This document shows, piece by piece, positions 1 through 9,873 of a stretch of DNA of 64,000 nucleotides. Each line of letters opens with the position of its first letter. Position 1 is the stretch's first letter. The stretch is from Mongoliitalea lutea. GTDB lineage: Bacteria > Bacteroidota > Bacteroidia > Cytophagales > Cyclobacteriaceae. A model generated the notes under the pieces. The model worked only from the letters and a program-made list of their open reading frames with translations. It was not told where the DNA came from and made no database searches. The position numbers and the translations under genes are program-made. The DNA lies in contig NZ_BMYF01000007.1 of the NCBI RefSeq assembly GCF_014652135.1, forward strand, positions 1-64,000, written 5' to 3'.

Positions 1-3000
1 CTACCGCTACTCCGTTTAAGGTATCGTTATCCAATACATTAATGCCCGCATCTGATGCACCGGCAAGACCGTTGATCGGTCCTGCAGTATCATTGTTCGC
101 AACTAACACATTGACAGGCTCAGGCGTAACCTCTGATGTATTGTTGCCCGGCGTAGGATCAAACTCAGTAGCAGTAATCGATGCAATATTTGTATAGTCT
201 CCTGTCGCAAGAACTGTAGCTGTAATCTCCAACGTAGCTGTACCGCCGTTTGCAAGGCTACCGATAGTCCAGATACCCGTCACTTCATCATATGTCCCAA
301 CTGATGCAATTGCATTTACAAAAGTATAGCCCGAAGGAAGCTGGTCCGTAACAACAACATTCGTCGCTCCGCTAGGACCCGCATTGCTCGCCGTCAATGT
401 AAATACTATATCCTCTCCGACATTTGGATTAAAAACATCAACTGTCTTTAGTATGCTAAAATCAGCCGATAAAGGAGTGATGATCTGATTATCCTGATTA
501 TTGGAAGGATTAGTATCAAAGGTAGCTGAGCTTAAAATTTCTGCTAAATTAGTAGCAGAAGGGAGGGTTTCGGCAATAATTTCGACATTGATTAATAGAT
601 TAGTGCTTGAACCAGCTGGGATATCTCCTACATTCCAGATGCCTGAAATTGGATCATATGCCCCGCCACTATTATCGGAAACATAAACCAGATTAGAAGG
701 TAATACATCAGAAACAAAAACTTCAGTAGCAAGGTTTGGTCCAAGGTTTTGAACTAATATACTAAAAGTAACCACATCTCCAACATTTGGAGCAGCGTTG
801 TTTACTGACTTAACAACCTGAAGATCTGCTCGTAACGGAACAACCAGAGCCGATGCTGAGTTGTTTCCAGAATTGGGATCTAAAACATCTGATGCTGAAA
901 TTACAACAGAATTTGTTACAGATGGCAAAGCATTCTCAGTTACAATAGCACTTACACTAAGCGTAGAAAACTCTCCGACATCTAATGATAAGGTTGACCA
1001 AAGGCCAGAGATAGGTGAATAAGAACCCTGACTTGCTTCATGCATAACATAATCCAACCCATTAGGTAATAAGTCAGTCAGTGTTATGCCTGTAGCATTT
1101 GCAGGCCCATTATTAAGCACCATAATCTCAAAATTTACAACATCACCAATATTAGGTGAAGGATTATCGACAATTTTGGTAACCTCTAAATCAGCTTTTG
1201 CCAACCCAAATACATTATCGCAACTAGCATTATCTACTCCATCAAAAGAAATAGCAAAAAAAGCTGGACTAGTTGTCTGTTGCCAACTGTCAATAATAGG
1301 AGATGCAAGTCTAAGGATGTAAGAAACATCAGAAAAATAGCGAATTTGGACATTGTCAAAATTTGCACCTCTCCCGTTATCTGCCATTCCAGCGTTATTA
1401 ATAGTCCGGAACCTTACTGTTGTGGTAGATGAAACTAAGCTAGCAGGGATAGTAAATGAAAAGGATTGTGCGGTATTATTATTAAAAGATAATATTTGAG
1501 TCCAAGAAGCAGGGTTAGCTGATGCCGCAACTTCAACCAAAACAACTCTTGTTGTCTGATTATCTAGATTTACACCCTGATAATCAAATGAAATTATAGG
1601 TAAAGAACCCGGGCTAGTACTAGCTCTGGACAAGTCAAAGGTTCTTCTAGCACCTCTATTTTGGTTCCGTATCTCTAATCTATTATTTGCGACCCTAACA
1701 TTACCGGAACCAAACCCATTAGTTTCTTCAATTTTTACCCATGGATTAATCCAATTAATAGTCCCATTACTTCCTGTAGCCGAACCATTTACGTCAAATT
1801 GATCCCTATAAGTCGAATCTTGAGGAAGAATAAATTGAAAATATCCAATATCATTCAAAGTTGAACTTAATGTAGTGGATTCTAATGGTTCACCTGCGTC
1901 TAGAATACCATTTCTATTTAAGTCTCTGAAAAGCTGAACTTCTATCCCTCCAATCCCTTCCTCCGCAACTCCTGGTATTCCATTTAAATCAAAATCTCCA
2001 AAAACATTCCCACAGATAGTATTAGCCCCATCAATAGTTGCTGGAGAAACTACAACAAACACTCTTGCAATATCACAAACGGTAGTTGCAGATCCCTGAG
2101 CACAAACCTGATACTGAAAACTATCCTCGCCAATAAAGCCTGGTCTCGGGGTATACCTAATTGTCCCGTCTAGATTGACAGTAACAGTACCTTCAGAAGG
2201 ATTGCTGATAATCGCTACACTTAACGGGTCAATTAAAGTCAAAAATGCTCCATCATTTGTCAAAACATTAATATCAATAGGAGTACTTGGGGTGGTATTG
2301 GTACGGTCATCAGTTGCAAAAACAAGTTCCGTAAGACACTTTGGTTCCATAGTGTAACCCACATCAATCGCTGGATTTCCAGCAGGCGTTCCACCAAAAG
2401 GTCTTTGACCCCAAACAGATGCCATAGGTACATCATCGCAATTATATACAACAATTCCAGAGTTATCATTATTTAAACCAAAGATCAGTTGCGCTTGAAG
2501 AGCATTAACAGAAAATGATACATCATAAAACGCACCACAAGGACTTTGAAAAGGTCCAGTAGAAACATTGCCATCATACTTTACATAAATAGTGGTGTTT
2601 TCCGCAGGGGTAACCCAAACAGGGTTAAAGTTTCCTGAACCATCGGAACTACCGGGTGCCCATGCTAAAGTTGCAAATGAACTTAATCTACTTTCTGGAA
2701 TCATATTAAAAGCCCAGTCAAAAGCAGCTCCATCATTATCGGCATCTACAATCCCAACCGCTGTAAATGATTCTCCACCAGCACTCCAAAATCTGGTACC
2801 TGTAGCAATATTCATGTTAAAAAATCTAATACCATTATTTGCTGGTATTTCAAAGGACCCAGTGCCCCCAGTTCCTCTTCTCCAATTTATTGTAATTGGA
2901 GTACTGTTAGGATTAACAAAATAAGCTACCACTGGGGCATTTGTGTTTGTAGAATATACAGGAGAAAAATAGGAAGGGCCATAGAACTGACTTGGTAAAA

Positions 3001-6000
3001 CAGGAATATTCCGAGTTCCGTAAGAATCAATCCCTCCAAAAACCAAATCAACACCTACATCTTTGTTAGCTCTAAGTCTTGCACCTGCCTTAATATCATT
3101 AGCATTGTTTACATCACTAGCAACACCTGGTGTACTACCTGTTCCATTATAAAACCATACTTCCCCTTGGTTGAGCGTGGGAGAAATAACATCAAATGTC
3201 CCATTCCCATCATAATCTAGTTCCACAATGGTACCATCTTCCGATGCCCTAACGAAAAGACCCGTATATCTAAACACCGTGGTTGGCCCAGCAGTTACAT
3301 TTTCTCCAAAAGGTAAAACGAAAAATTGACCGAACCTGGTATTGTCAGAAACATTCGTTTTAACATTTTGAACATCAAATAAAGGTGTGGGTCCTGAGAA
3401 TCCAGCATCACCTGTAACTTTCGATACAGATATATTCGCTGTTGAATAAATCTTATCCTTTCCGTCAAAAACAATTGTGCTCGTGGGTCTATTCCATGGA
3501 AAACTATTATCTAATGTTATAAATCCACCTGGAGGAATAAGGTCGTCTGGATAGCCAGGGGCCACACCATTGGTTAAATCACCATCTCCCCACACTTGAG
3601 TGGTAGATTGCTGCGGATTTGTAATATCTGTCTCGTATCCATCTTCCCAATGGTCGTAAATGATTACTGTCCGAGGGTAGGGTATGGAGATGCTGACAAT
3701 ATTTCTTACGTTAGCTGTTAATAAGTTGACACTAGCTGCGCTAAGTAAACTTTGTCTTAGCTGAGTATTGTTTTCTGGAAAAGGTAAGAAATAAGTCTTG
3801 GCTTGATTAGCTTCAAAGCACGGATCATCCAAAACTTCTGTCACATCTATGACTACTGTTGCAGTCCTACATTCTACAGGTGAATTGGAACAAACTTGAT
3901 ATACAAATTCATCTTGACCTAAAAATGACCCAAATGAAACATAAACCATTTGTCCATTGACGTTGGTCTGCAAAAAGCCACCTACAGGCTGCTGAACAAT
4001 GGTTACAGAATTAGGGTTAATATTACATAAATCATTTGCTAAAACATTGAATGCAATAGGACTCCCCTGAGGTGTCATGAAACTATCATCATTTGCAAAA
4101 ATCACGTCCGTGGTAATCGTATGCGTAGATGTAACAGGGCCATTACATCCAGTAGCAGTTGCTGTTACAATTGATGTACCTGACCAAGAAGCTGCAAAAG
4201 TCACTAACCCTGTTGAAGCATTAATAGTATTACCAGCTGCTAAACTTGAGGCATCTAAACTGTAGGAAATACCCGTAGAATTGGCAGCAGTGGCTGTATA
4301 CGTAAATGAGCCTGCCGCTCTACACCTCTGAGAGTCTCCACCTAAATTGAATACCGGAACTGAAACACTCGGGATTGTCTGAATGGTATGAGTTCCTTCG
4401 GGCTCTGTACAGCCCAAAGCTCTTGCTGTAATAACAGATGTTCCACTCCATGTTGGTGAAAAAAACACCTCTCCAGTTTCAGAATTGATGGTGTTTCCCC
4501 CAGCAAGACTCGGTTCATCAAGGGAATAAATAAAGGAGGACGCATTTAACGCATTCGCAGAATAAATAACCGATGAGTTACCCTGACAACGCTCTGAGGA
4601 ACTTCCAAAAACAAAGCTTACTGGTCCAACTTCACACGTAGCAAAGGTGAAATATTGTCCGTTTGAAAAATCAAAATCTGCTTCCCAGTTATCCCCAACC
4701 AAAGTCATAGGTACAATCTGTACAGGTGATGAAAAGTTCGAAGAATTACTCACCAACAATACGATACCTTTTGAGGCTTCATCTGGCAAACCATTGGGGC
4801 TACTACTGTTTCCGACGCGAACTTTTACAGAACCAACCTGTCCTGTTTCTTGTATCTTCCAATTTCTTGGTAAAAGTTGATATCCAGCAGGAGCGCCCAA
4901 AGACGTCCAAGCATTTACTGCACCATTGTTATCTCCCCACAACATTGCGGAGCGATCAAGATCAAAAACTTGACTATTAGCTTGATTAGTTGAAGAAATG
5001 GTATTCCCATTACCAATGGTAATTTGGAAACCTGGATTTATTGATCTTGATTGCTTTTGGTTTAATGAAGTAACATCATCTCTTCCAATTCCCGCAATAT
5101 TATTATTATGGGAAGCATTTGAAGTAGCATTCCAAAAAATAGTCGAACCATCTGCTGCTAAGTAGTTTTGAGGAGTTGCCTGAGATAAGGTCACTCCATA
5201 TTTGATAGCCAAATAAGAGTTAATTCGCAAACGTTCATTAGCCGTAAGATCTCTATTATAAAGAATTATTTCAGGAATAAAACCATTAAAAAATTCATTC
5301 CCACCCACAGCTCCACCGGACCCAATTCTATTGTTAGTTCTATTTATAGTACTTGGGGTAACAAGAGCATTTGAAGATGCAATACTTAATCCATTTGAAA
5401 AAACATTTGCTGTTCTACCTATTTGACCACTAGTACCTCCCTGTACGCGGTAACCTAAAATACCTGTTCCATTAGTTGGACTTAATATTGAATTACTTGA
5501 AAAAAGAACACCTACATCACCTGGAGTTCCGGAGGTAACTTCAACACCTACGTCATTACTAGAGGCAAATCTAGTAAAGTTTACCATGTTAAAGTTCCCG
5601 CTAGTAGATAAATGAAAGATGCGCGACCAATTAGTTGTCGAACCAAAATTGGTATTAACGACTGAAAAAGCACTTACCCCTTGCGTAAAGTTGTTAAATC
5701 CTGTAGGAAGATTAAAGAAATTACTAGTTCCATTAAAAGAAACAGATGGGTTAAAGTTAATTCCCTGAGCACTACTTCCAGCTCTAAATTGAGGTTGATT
5801 GGTTGATGATGTGGCATTAGCATTGCTACCACTCGCATCCAGCCATGTATTTACTGCCGCTCCATTAGATGTAGTATTGGTGCCAAAATCGGCTTTTAAC
5901 CAAAGTATATTACCAGCTACTCCTCCAGGCGATGAAGTTACTGTTGAGGAATAAGATATAAGAACTCGACCATTAGCACCATTACCACCAGATTGAGCAG

Positions 6001-7315
6001 CACCTAACAATCCAAGAATCCCATAACTCCTTGCCCCACTACCTCCTCCTCCGGACAAATTTCCCGAGTTACCTGTTGAACTTGATAAAGAATTAGGAGC
6101 CGTTCCTCCATTTCCACCTCCAACTGCAGCACCATTACCGCCGATTTCATTATTCGCATTTCCGCCAGCTCCATTAGATCCAGCTCCACCTCCTCCACCT
6201 CGTACACCATTACCTCCTGGAAATAAAACACTTCCAATTGAATTAGCAGTAGACCCTCCAACTCCTCCCGCCCCACTAGTATTGGACGCTCCTCCTAAAC
6301 CTCCAGCTGCTCTTACTAACGGAGCGCTACCAAAACTAGAAAAACCTCCATTAGTTCCATTATTGTCCCCGGCAGCGCCACCAGACCCAGGAGCGCCTAC
6401 TACAACAGTATAAACTTCTCCAGGGTTTACAGACAATACACTTCTTGCGTAAGCTCCTCCTCCTCCTCCTCTAGAATCGCGAGTCCCAATTAGGCCACCA
6501 GATATCCCTCCACCTCCACCACCAGCACCCCAAGCTTCAACCGTCAAACCAGTAACACCAGCAGGTACTACAAAAGTAAATGTACCGGGTGTGGTAAAGT
6601 TGCTTACAGTGGGAGATTGCGCTGTGGCAGGTCTTATTGCCACACCTACAGTTGACCAAGGAGCACTTGTGGAATTTGCTGTCATGGTAGTAGATGTACC
6701 GGAGCTTAATCTTACAGACGCTGAACCAGATACACTACTATTGATTGTAGAGTTCCATAAGGATGTCTGTCCAGCAGGAAAAGTATGTGTAGTACCATTA
6801 TTAAATGCTGTAAGACTATATATTAATTGATCTTGAGCGGAACTTATGTTAACAGACGCGGCTGAACTTGAACCCGATGCAAAAGCAACAGGACCAAAAG
6901 GAGAAGTTTGATCGACTCCAGAAAAAGACGTAACCCCAATAACACCATTATCGGATTGGCTGTTATTGACAACAACATTAAAATTACCCACAGGCGGATT
7001 AACCAAATACCAGATATTTACTCTTGTCTGACTAGGGTTAAAATGATTAACAAGTGAAGTTAAAGGAATACCATTATAAGTTACACCCGTTACAAAAGCA
7101 CCAGGTTGCTGCGCAGTTACTCCTACTATTAAAACTTTGTTTGCTCCCGTTGCATTATTAAATGGAATAGTAACAGTACTATTATTATTAAAAAATCCTG
7201 TAACAGAAGGGCTTTGTGAGATTTGAGCAAGCAAGCTTAAACTAAATACCAGAAAAACACTCGTTAAAATAATTTTTTTTGAATAAAAATATATAAAAGA
7301 ACCGTGTCTTTTCAT
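1..7315 (-). CDS. Giant modular surface protein with DUF11 repeats (C-terminus beyond window)
   Basis: An open frame of 2438 codons starts at an ATG at 7315 and runs off the window start, so the C-terminus is missing. The N-terminus is an export signal (hydrophobic core ending in LSLLAQ, about residue 30). Domains in order: a beta-rich domain (about 30-235); a glycine-rich domain (about 240-460) with GGGGG runs; a concanavalin/LamG-like region (about 465-710); two PKD/Ig-like repeats (about 900-1060); a cadherin-like VLANDLC-type domain (about 1065-1157); an IgGFc-binding-like region (about 1165-1470); a second cadherin-like domain (about 1660-1760); an SdrD B-like segment with DLNRNGILDAGEP (about 1765-1840); three DUF11 repeats (about 2035-2370); and the start of a third cadherin-like domain. 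It is probably a secreted adhesin or gliding-related protein exported by type IX secretion. That is inference, because the sorting domain is not visible. Confidence 0.9.
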   Translation of the reverse strand, partial: MKRHGSFIYFYSKKIILTSVFLVFSLSLLAQISQSPSVTGFFNNNSTVTIPFNNATGANKVLIVGVTAQQPGAFVTGVTYNGIPLTSLVNHFNPSQTRVNIWYLVNPPVGNFNVVVNNSQSDNGVIGVTSFSGVDQTSPFGPVAFASGSSSAASVNISSAQDQLIYSLTAFNNGTTHTFPAGQTSLWNSTINSSVSGSASVRLSSGTSTTMTANSTSAPWSTVGVAIRPATAQSPTVSNFTTPGTFTFVVPAGVTGLTVEAWGAGGGGGGISGGLIGTRDSRGGGGGAYARSVLSVNPGEVYTVVVGAPGSGGAAGDNNGTNGGFSSFGSAPLVRAAGGLGGASNTSGAGGVGGSTANSIGSVLFPGGNGVRGGGGGAGSNGAGGNANNEIGGNGAAVGGGNGGTAPNSLSSSTGNSGNLSGGGGSGARSYGILGLLGAAQSGGNGANGRVLISYSSTVTSSPGGVAGNILWLKADFGTNTTSNGAAVNTWLDASGSNANATSSTNQPQFRAGSSAQGINFNPSVSFNGTSNFFNLPTGFNNFTQGVSAFSVVNTNFGSTTNWSRIFHLSTSGNFNMVNFTRFASSNDVGVEVTSGTPGDVGVLFSSNSILSPTNGTGILGYRVQGGTSGQIGRTANVFSNGLSIASSNALVTPSTINRTNNRIGSGGAVGGNEFFNGFIPEIILYNRDLTANERLRINSYLAIKYGVTLSQATPQNYLAADGSTIFWNATSNASHNNNIAGIGRDDVTSLNQKQSRSINPGFQITIGNGNTISSTNQANSQVFDLDRSAMLWGDNNGAVNAWTSLGAPAGYQLLPRNWKIQETGQVGSVKVRVGNSSSPNGLPDEASKGIVLLVSNSSNFSSPVQIVPMTLVGDNWEADFDFSNGQYFTFATCEVGPVSFVFGSSSERCQGNSSVIYSANALNASSFIYSLDEPSLAGGNTINSETGEVFFSPTWSGTSVITARALGCTEPEGTHTIQTIPSVSVPVFNLGGDSQRCRAAGSFTYTATAANSTGISYSLDASSLAAGNTINASTGLVTFAASWSGTSIVTATATGCNGPVTSTHTITTDVIFANDDSFMTPQGSPIAFNVLANDLCNINPNSVTIVQQPVGGFLQTNVNGQMVYVSFGSFLGQDEFVYQVCSNSPVECRTATVVIDVTEVLDDPCFEANQAKTYFLPFPENNTQLRQSLLSAASVNLLTANVRNIVSISIPYPRTVIIYDHWEDGYETDITNPQQSTTQVWGDGDLTNGVAPGYPDDLIPPGGFITLDNSFPWNRPTSTIVFDGKDKIYSTANISVSKVTGDAGFSGPTPLFDVQNVKTNVSDNTRFGQFFVLPFGENVTAGPTTVFRYTGLFVRASEDGTIVELDYDGNGTFDVISPTLNQGEVWFYNGTGSTPGVASDVNNANDIKAGARLRANKDVGVDLVFGGIDSYGTRNIPVLPSQFYGPSYFSPVYSTNTNAPVVAYFVNPNSTPITINWRRGTGGTGSFEIPANNGIRFFNMNIATGTRFWSAGGESFTAVGIVDADNDGAAFDWAFNMIPESRLSSFATLAWAPGSSDGSGNFNPVWVTPAENTTIYVKYDGNVSTGPFQSPCGAFYDVSFSVNALQAQLIFGLNNDNSGIVVYNCDDVPMASVWGQRPFGGTPAGNPAIDVGYTMEPKCLTELVFATDDRTNTTPSTPIDINVLTNDGAFLTLIDPLSVAIISNPSEGTVTVNLDGTIRYTPRPGFIGEDSFQYQVCAQGSATTVCDIARVFVVVSPATIDGANTICGNVFGDFDLNGIPGVAEEGIGGIEVQLFRDLNRNGILDAGEPLESTTLSSTLNDIGYFQFILPQDSTYRDQFDVNGSATGSNGTINWINPWVKIEETNGFGSGNVRVANNRLEIRNQNRGARRTFDLSRASTSPGSLPIISFDYQGVNLDNQTTRVVLVEVAASANPASWTQILSFNNNTAQSFSFTIPASLVSSTTTVRFRTINNAGMADNGRGANFDNVQIRYFSDVSYILRLASPIIDSWQQTTSPAFFAISFDGVDNASCDNVFGLAKADLEVTKIVDNPSPNIGDVVNFEIMVLNNGPANATGITLTDLLPNGLDYVMHEASQGSYSPISGLWSTLSLDVGEFSTLSVSAIVTENALPSVTNSVVISASDVLDPNSGNNSASALVVPLRADLQVVKSVNNAAPNVGDVVTFSILVQNLGPNLATEVFVSDVLPSNLVYVSDNSGGAYDPISGIWNVGDIPAGSSTNLLINVEIIAETLPSATNLAEILSSATFDTNPSNNQDNQIITPLSADFSILKTVDVFNPNVGEDIVFTLTASNAGPSGATNVVVTDQLPSGYTFVNAIASVGTYDEVTGIWTIGSLANGGTATLEITATVLATGDYTNIASITATEFDPTPGNNTSEVTPEPVNVLVANNDTAGPINGLAGASDAGINVLDNDTLNGVAV

Positions 7316-7835
7316 TGAAAAAGAAAAGGTGGCCCTTTTGTTTGTAGTCTTGCAAGTTCTCATACTTGATTTGTAATAAATTGAGACGTTTTCTTCTGAT
7401 TTGTAGAATTTATTAAATTCTAAAATAAAATATAAATAAAGTATTTTACACTGTTTATTTAGTGAATTTATTATTTTTTACCCCAAAACATTGTATAAAC
7501 AAAATAAATTTAATACCACTTGTTTTATCTTAACCACCTTTTGAAGTAATGTGGAAATTTTTAGTAAAAGTAACGTAATTCATAAAAGCAAACAAAAAAA
7601 AACAAGAATTATTTTACACGTAATGCTTTTTAATTTATTTAAAATACACTTTACTTATTTCAAAATAACAAAGCTAGGCTGTTAAAGAATATTTTAAGTA
7701 TAAAAATCCTCCAAAAGAAGCGTCTTTTTTAAAAATTAGATCTATTTCAAATGGTAGAAAAACAGCAGATAGCAAACTAATTTTAGCCTATTTTATGCGA
7801 AAATTACTGTTTTAAAAATTAGAATTAAACTACGA
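7316..7835. other. AT-rich intergenic region between PorP-like gene and giant surface gene
   Basis: This 520-base stretch is very AT-rich with no plausible ORF or strong hairpin. A minus-strand TAGCTTTG (7669-7676) resembles a Bacteroidota -7 box but lies about 350 bases from the giant gene's start and has no TTG at the right spacing. The leader is long enough to carry its own promoter or a long 5' UTR, but nothing decisive is visible. Confidence 0.5.
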
Positions 7836-8819
7836 CTAGAACCATCTTGGGTTTTTGAGCTTAACATTTCGAGGTGTTAAATAGTATCCAACAGATAGTT
7901 CATGAGAGTTGTTACGAAAAGTATCTAATACATTTAAATTGGTGTCATAAGCGTAACCTAATCTCAAATTATCTGTTGCAAAAATTTCCGCAATAAAAGC
8001 TACAGCAGTTCTGTTATTTAGATTTCCTTCTAAATTATCATTCCACAGTTTTATGTTTGAACGGTAACTAGCTCCCAACCATAATCGATCGAAAAATAAA
8101 AACATTCCATTGATATCATAGCTGGTTGGAGCACCTTTAACTTCCTTTATCAAAAAACTAGGTTTGAACTCAATTTTTTCATTTAAAGGAATCATCATGC
8201 CCGCAGTTAGGTAGTAATGAAAATCATGAAATGCTAAAGATATATCTTCTCTTTCCAGCACTCTCTTTCCCACCATATTAAATGCACTAATACCAGCATA
8301 AAATCTGGGAGTATGGAAAAACAAACCAGAATTTAAATTAGGAGTAAAGAGGTTAATCCTTCCATCGGGAAGTAGTGGGTCATTCGCATCTACAGGATTA
8401 AGCATACTTCCATCTATCATATACTGACTTGCACCTGCGCTTACACCTAATCCAAGAAAACTTTCATTCCCTAATTGAATTCTATATGTGTAAGTTAACA
8501 TTCCTGTTGAGGTATTAGTAGGCCCTATTTGATCATTCAACAAAGACAACCCAAAACCCATTTTGCCCTCATTAGCACTTAAGTCGGCAGTAACTGTTAA
8601 TGTTTTAGGAGCACCAGGAAAACCTAGCCACTGATCTCTGTAAGTACTCTGTATATATCCTTGATTTTTATAACCAGCATAAGCTGGATTAATATGTAAG
8701 CCATTAAAAATATATTGACTAAACTGTGGTAACTGTTGTGAAAACAAACTTGAAACAGACAAAACTAAAACAAAAATGAGGAGTAATATCTTTTTTAACC
8801 AAACCCTCCAAAGCTCCAT
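7836..8819 (-). CDS. PorP/SprF family type IX secretion membrane protein
   Basis: The family is recognised from the N-terminal QLPQFSQYIFNG and HINPAYAGY motifs, typical of PorP/SprF proteins (usually 300-350 residues). These are outer-membrane barrels that associate with the type IX machinery or with a specific giant adhesin. I chose the ATG at 8819 because it gives a normal signal peptide (LKKILLLIFVLVLSVSSLFS). The longer frame from 8867 would put 16 extra residues before it. The product is 327 residues with many alternating beta-strand segments. It lies 520 bases upstream of the giant surface gene on the same strand. In related genomes sprF-like genes sit beside large sprB-like adhesins, so a dedicated partnership is likely here. 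Core PorP versus adhesin-specific SprF cannot be decided from sequence alone. Confidence 0.85.
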   Translation of the reverse strand: MELWRVWLKKILLLIFVLVLSVSSLFSQQLPQFSQYIFNGLHINPAYAGYKNQGYIQSTYRDQWLGFPGAPKTLTVTADLSANEGKMGFGLSLLNDQIGPTNTSTGMLTYTYRIQLGNESFLGLGVSAGASQYMIDGSMLNPVDANDPLLPDGRINLFTPNLNSGLFFHTPRFYAGISAFNMVGKRVLEREDISLAFHDFHYYLTAGMMIPLNEKIEFKPSFLIKEVKGAPTSYDINGMFLFFDRLWLGASYRSNIKLWNDNLEGNLNNRTAVAFIAEIFATDNLRLGYAYDTNLNVLDTFRNNSHELSVGYYLTPRNVKLKNPRWF

Positions 8820-9142
8820 AAAAAGCCCATTTTCATAAACAGATGAGTACTTTATTATTGATGTCATTTATTTAAAATCGAATTTTCAAACCGCTCAAAT
8901 TTCTATTTCTGAAATGATTTAGAAAGTTTATAACAAAAGCCTTAACATGATTAATAATAAATAATTTATTATGCCGTAAATATACATTTATTTGTATTTC
9001 AAATCCAACTAATAAAACTACTTTTTTTGAAAAAAAGATTTTTATTGAATGTATTCAACAATTTTAACGATATGAATTGATTTTAAAAACATTAAAAAGT
9101 AATGTCGAAGTCAATGCTTTTTAAGAAACCATACAATAAAAT
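8820..9142. other. Intergenic region upstream of PorP-like gene
   Basis: About 320 AT-rich bases separate the PorP-like gene from the terminator of the rhodanese gene. I see no ORF, RNA gene or matched TTG/TAnnTTTG promoter pair. It must hold the promoter of the PorP-like gene, but I cannot place it. Confidence 0.5.
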
Positions 9143-9180
9143 TTTAAAAAAAACCACTGCCAGGGTTACTGACAGTGGTT
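9143..9180 (-). terminator. Rho-independent terminator of the rhodanese gene
   Basis: An inverted repeat AACCACTG / CAGTGGTT (9152-9159 and 9173-9180) is followed, on the minus strand, by a run of eight T. It lies 25 bases after the rhodanese stop codon. Confidence 0.85.
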
Positions 9181-9204
9181 TAATAAAATTTTAATTTACA
9201 ACCT

Positions 9205-9540
9205 TTAAACAATCTCAAAAGGCCAACGCATAATCCCACTGGCCAAATTATAAGTAGATTCAAATCCCATATCAGCCATAATTTCACATGCCTGACCACT
9301 TCTATTACCGCTTCTGCAATAAATGTAATACTTTTTATCTTTTGGAAGATTCTTTACCTGATTCACAAAGTTTGGATGCATGATATCTATATTTCTAGCA
9401 CCTTTAAACTTTCCTGAATTGAATTCACCTGCTGTGCGAACATCCAGAATGACAGCATCTTTTTCCTGCATTCCTTTATGGAACTCTTCCGCACCTAAGT
9501 CTATGTAATTTTTTGGTTTTGTCTTAAAGAAGTTGAACAT
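9205..9540 (-). CDS. Single-domain rhodanese-like protein
   Basis: A 111-residue protein made of one rhodanese domain, expected to be a cytoplasmic thiosulfate or persulfide sulfurtransferase. The active-site loop is YCRSGNRSG with catalytic Cys75, and VILDVRTAGEF is the conserved aspartate strand. There is no signal peptide. It has its own -7 box upstream (9570-9577) and its own terminator, so it looks monocistronic. A second protein with rhodanese domains is encoded 1.6 kb away (11140-12576), so the region may serve sulfane-sulfur handling. The physiological substrate is unknown. Confidence 0.9.
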   Translation of the reverse strand: MFNFFKTKPKNYIDLGAEEFHKGMQEKDAVILDVRTAGEFNSGKFKGARNIDIMHPNFVNQVKNLPKDKKYYIYCRSGNRSGQACEIMADMGFESTYNLASGIMRWPFEIV

Positions 9541-9569
9541 GGTTTATTGGTTTTTAATGATTATACACA

Positions 9570-9577
9570 CAAAGGTA
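9570..9577 (-). promoter_or_regulatory. Putative -7 box (TACCTTTG) of the rhodanese gene
   Basis: On the minus strand TACCTTTG matches the Bacteroidota -7 consensus TAnnTTTG and lies 30 bases upstream of the rhodanese ATG. No TTG is found at the usual 17-23 base spacing, so the -33 element is weak or absent. Confidence 0.45.
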
Positions 9578-9618
9578 TCATATGCTATCCCAACGAAAAG
9601 TAACCTAAATCACACTGA

Positions 9619-9873
9619 CTATTCTGAACTCGTAGAAGAGGCTTCTTCCTTCTTTAATTTCCCTGTCAACTGTAAGTAAATCAACCGGATCAACAGTACC
9701 CATGGTATCCCATGAAACACAAAATCAAACCAATCCAAGAATTCCATACCCTTTGCTCCACCTAGAATCCAACGTACTTTTCCGAAAATATGAGGCTCTG
9801 GAACAAAAGGTGCCAGACCAAGAGTTAATGTCAATAAAATAACAAACCTCCAGTTATTGATAGACTGTTTCAT
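9619..9873 (-). CDS. Small two-helix membrane protein linked to the desaturase
   Basis: An 84-residue protein with two likely membrane helices (about residues 8-25 and 50-68) and a charged serine-rich tail. I do not recognise a named family. Its start overlaps the last four bases of the sterol-desaturase-like gene (ATGA), so the two are translationally coupled and probably work together in the membrane. The sequence shows no metal ligands or catalytic motif. It could be an assembly or partner subunit, but that is inference from gene order. Confidence 0.7.
   Translation of the reverse strand: MKQSINNWRFVILLTLTLGLAPFVPEPHIFGKVRWILGGAKGMEFLDWFDFVFHGIPWVLLIRLIYLQLTGKLKKEEASSTSSE

Noticed and set aside
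6004-6276. Minus-strand 90-codon frame inside the glycine-rich region
   Set aside because: It is an out-of-frame shadow of the giant protein. The in-frame translation is clear and continuous.
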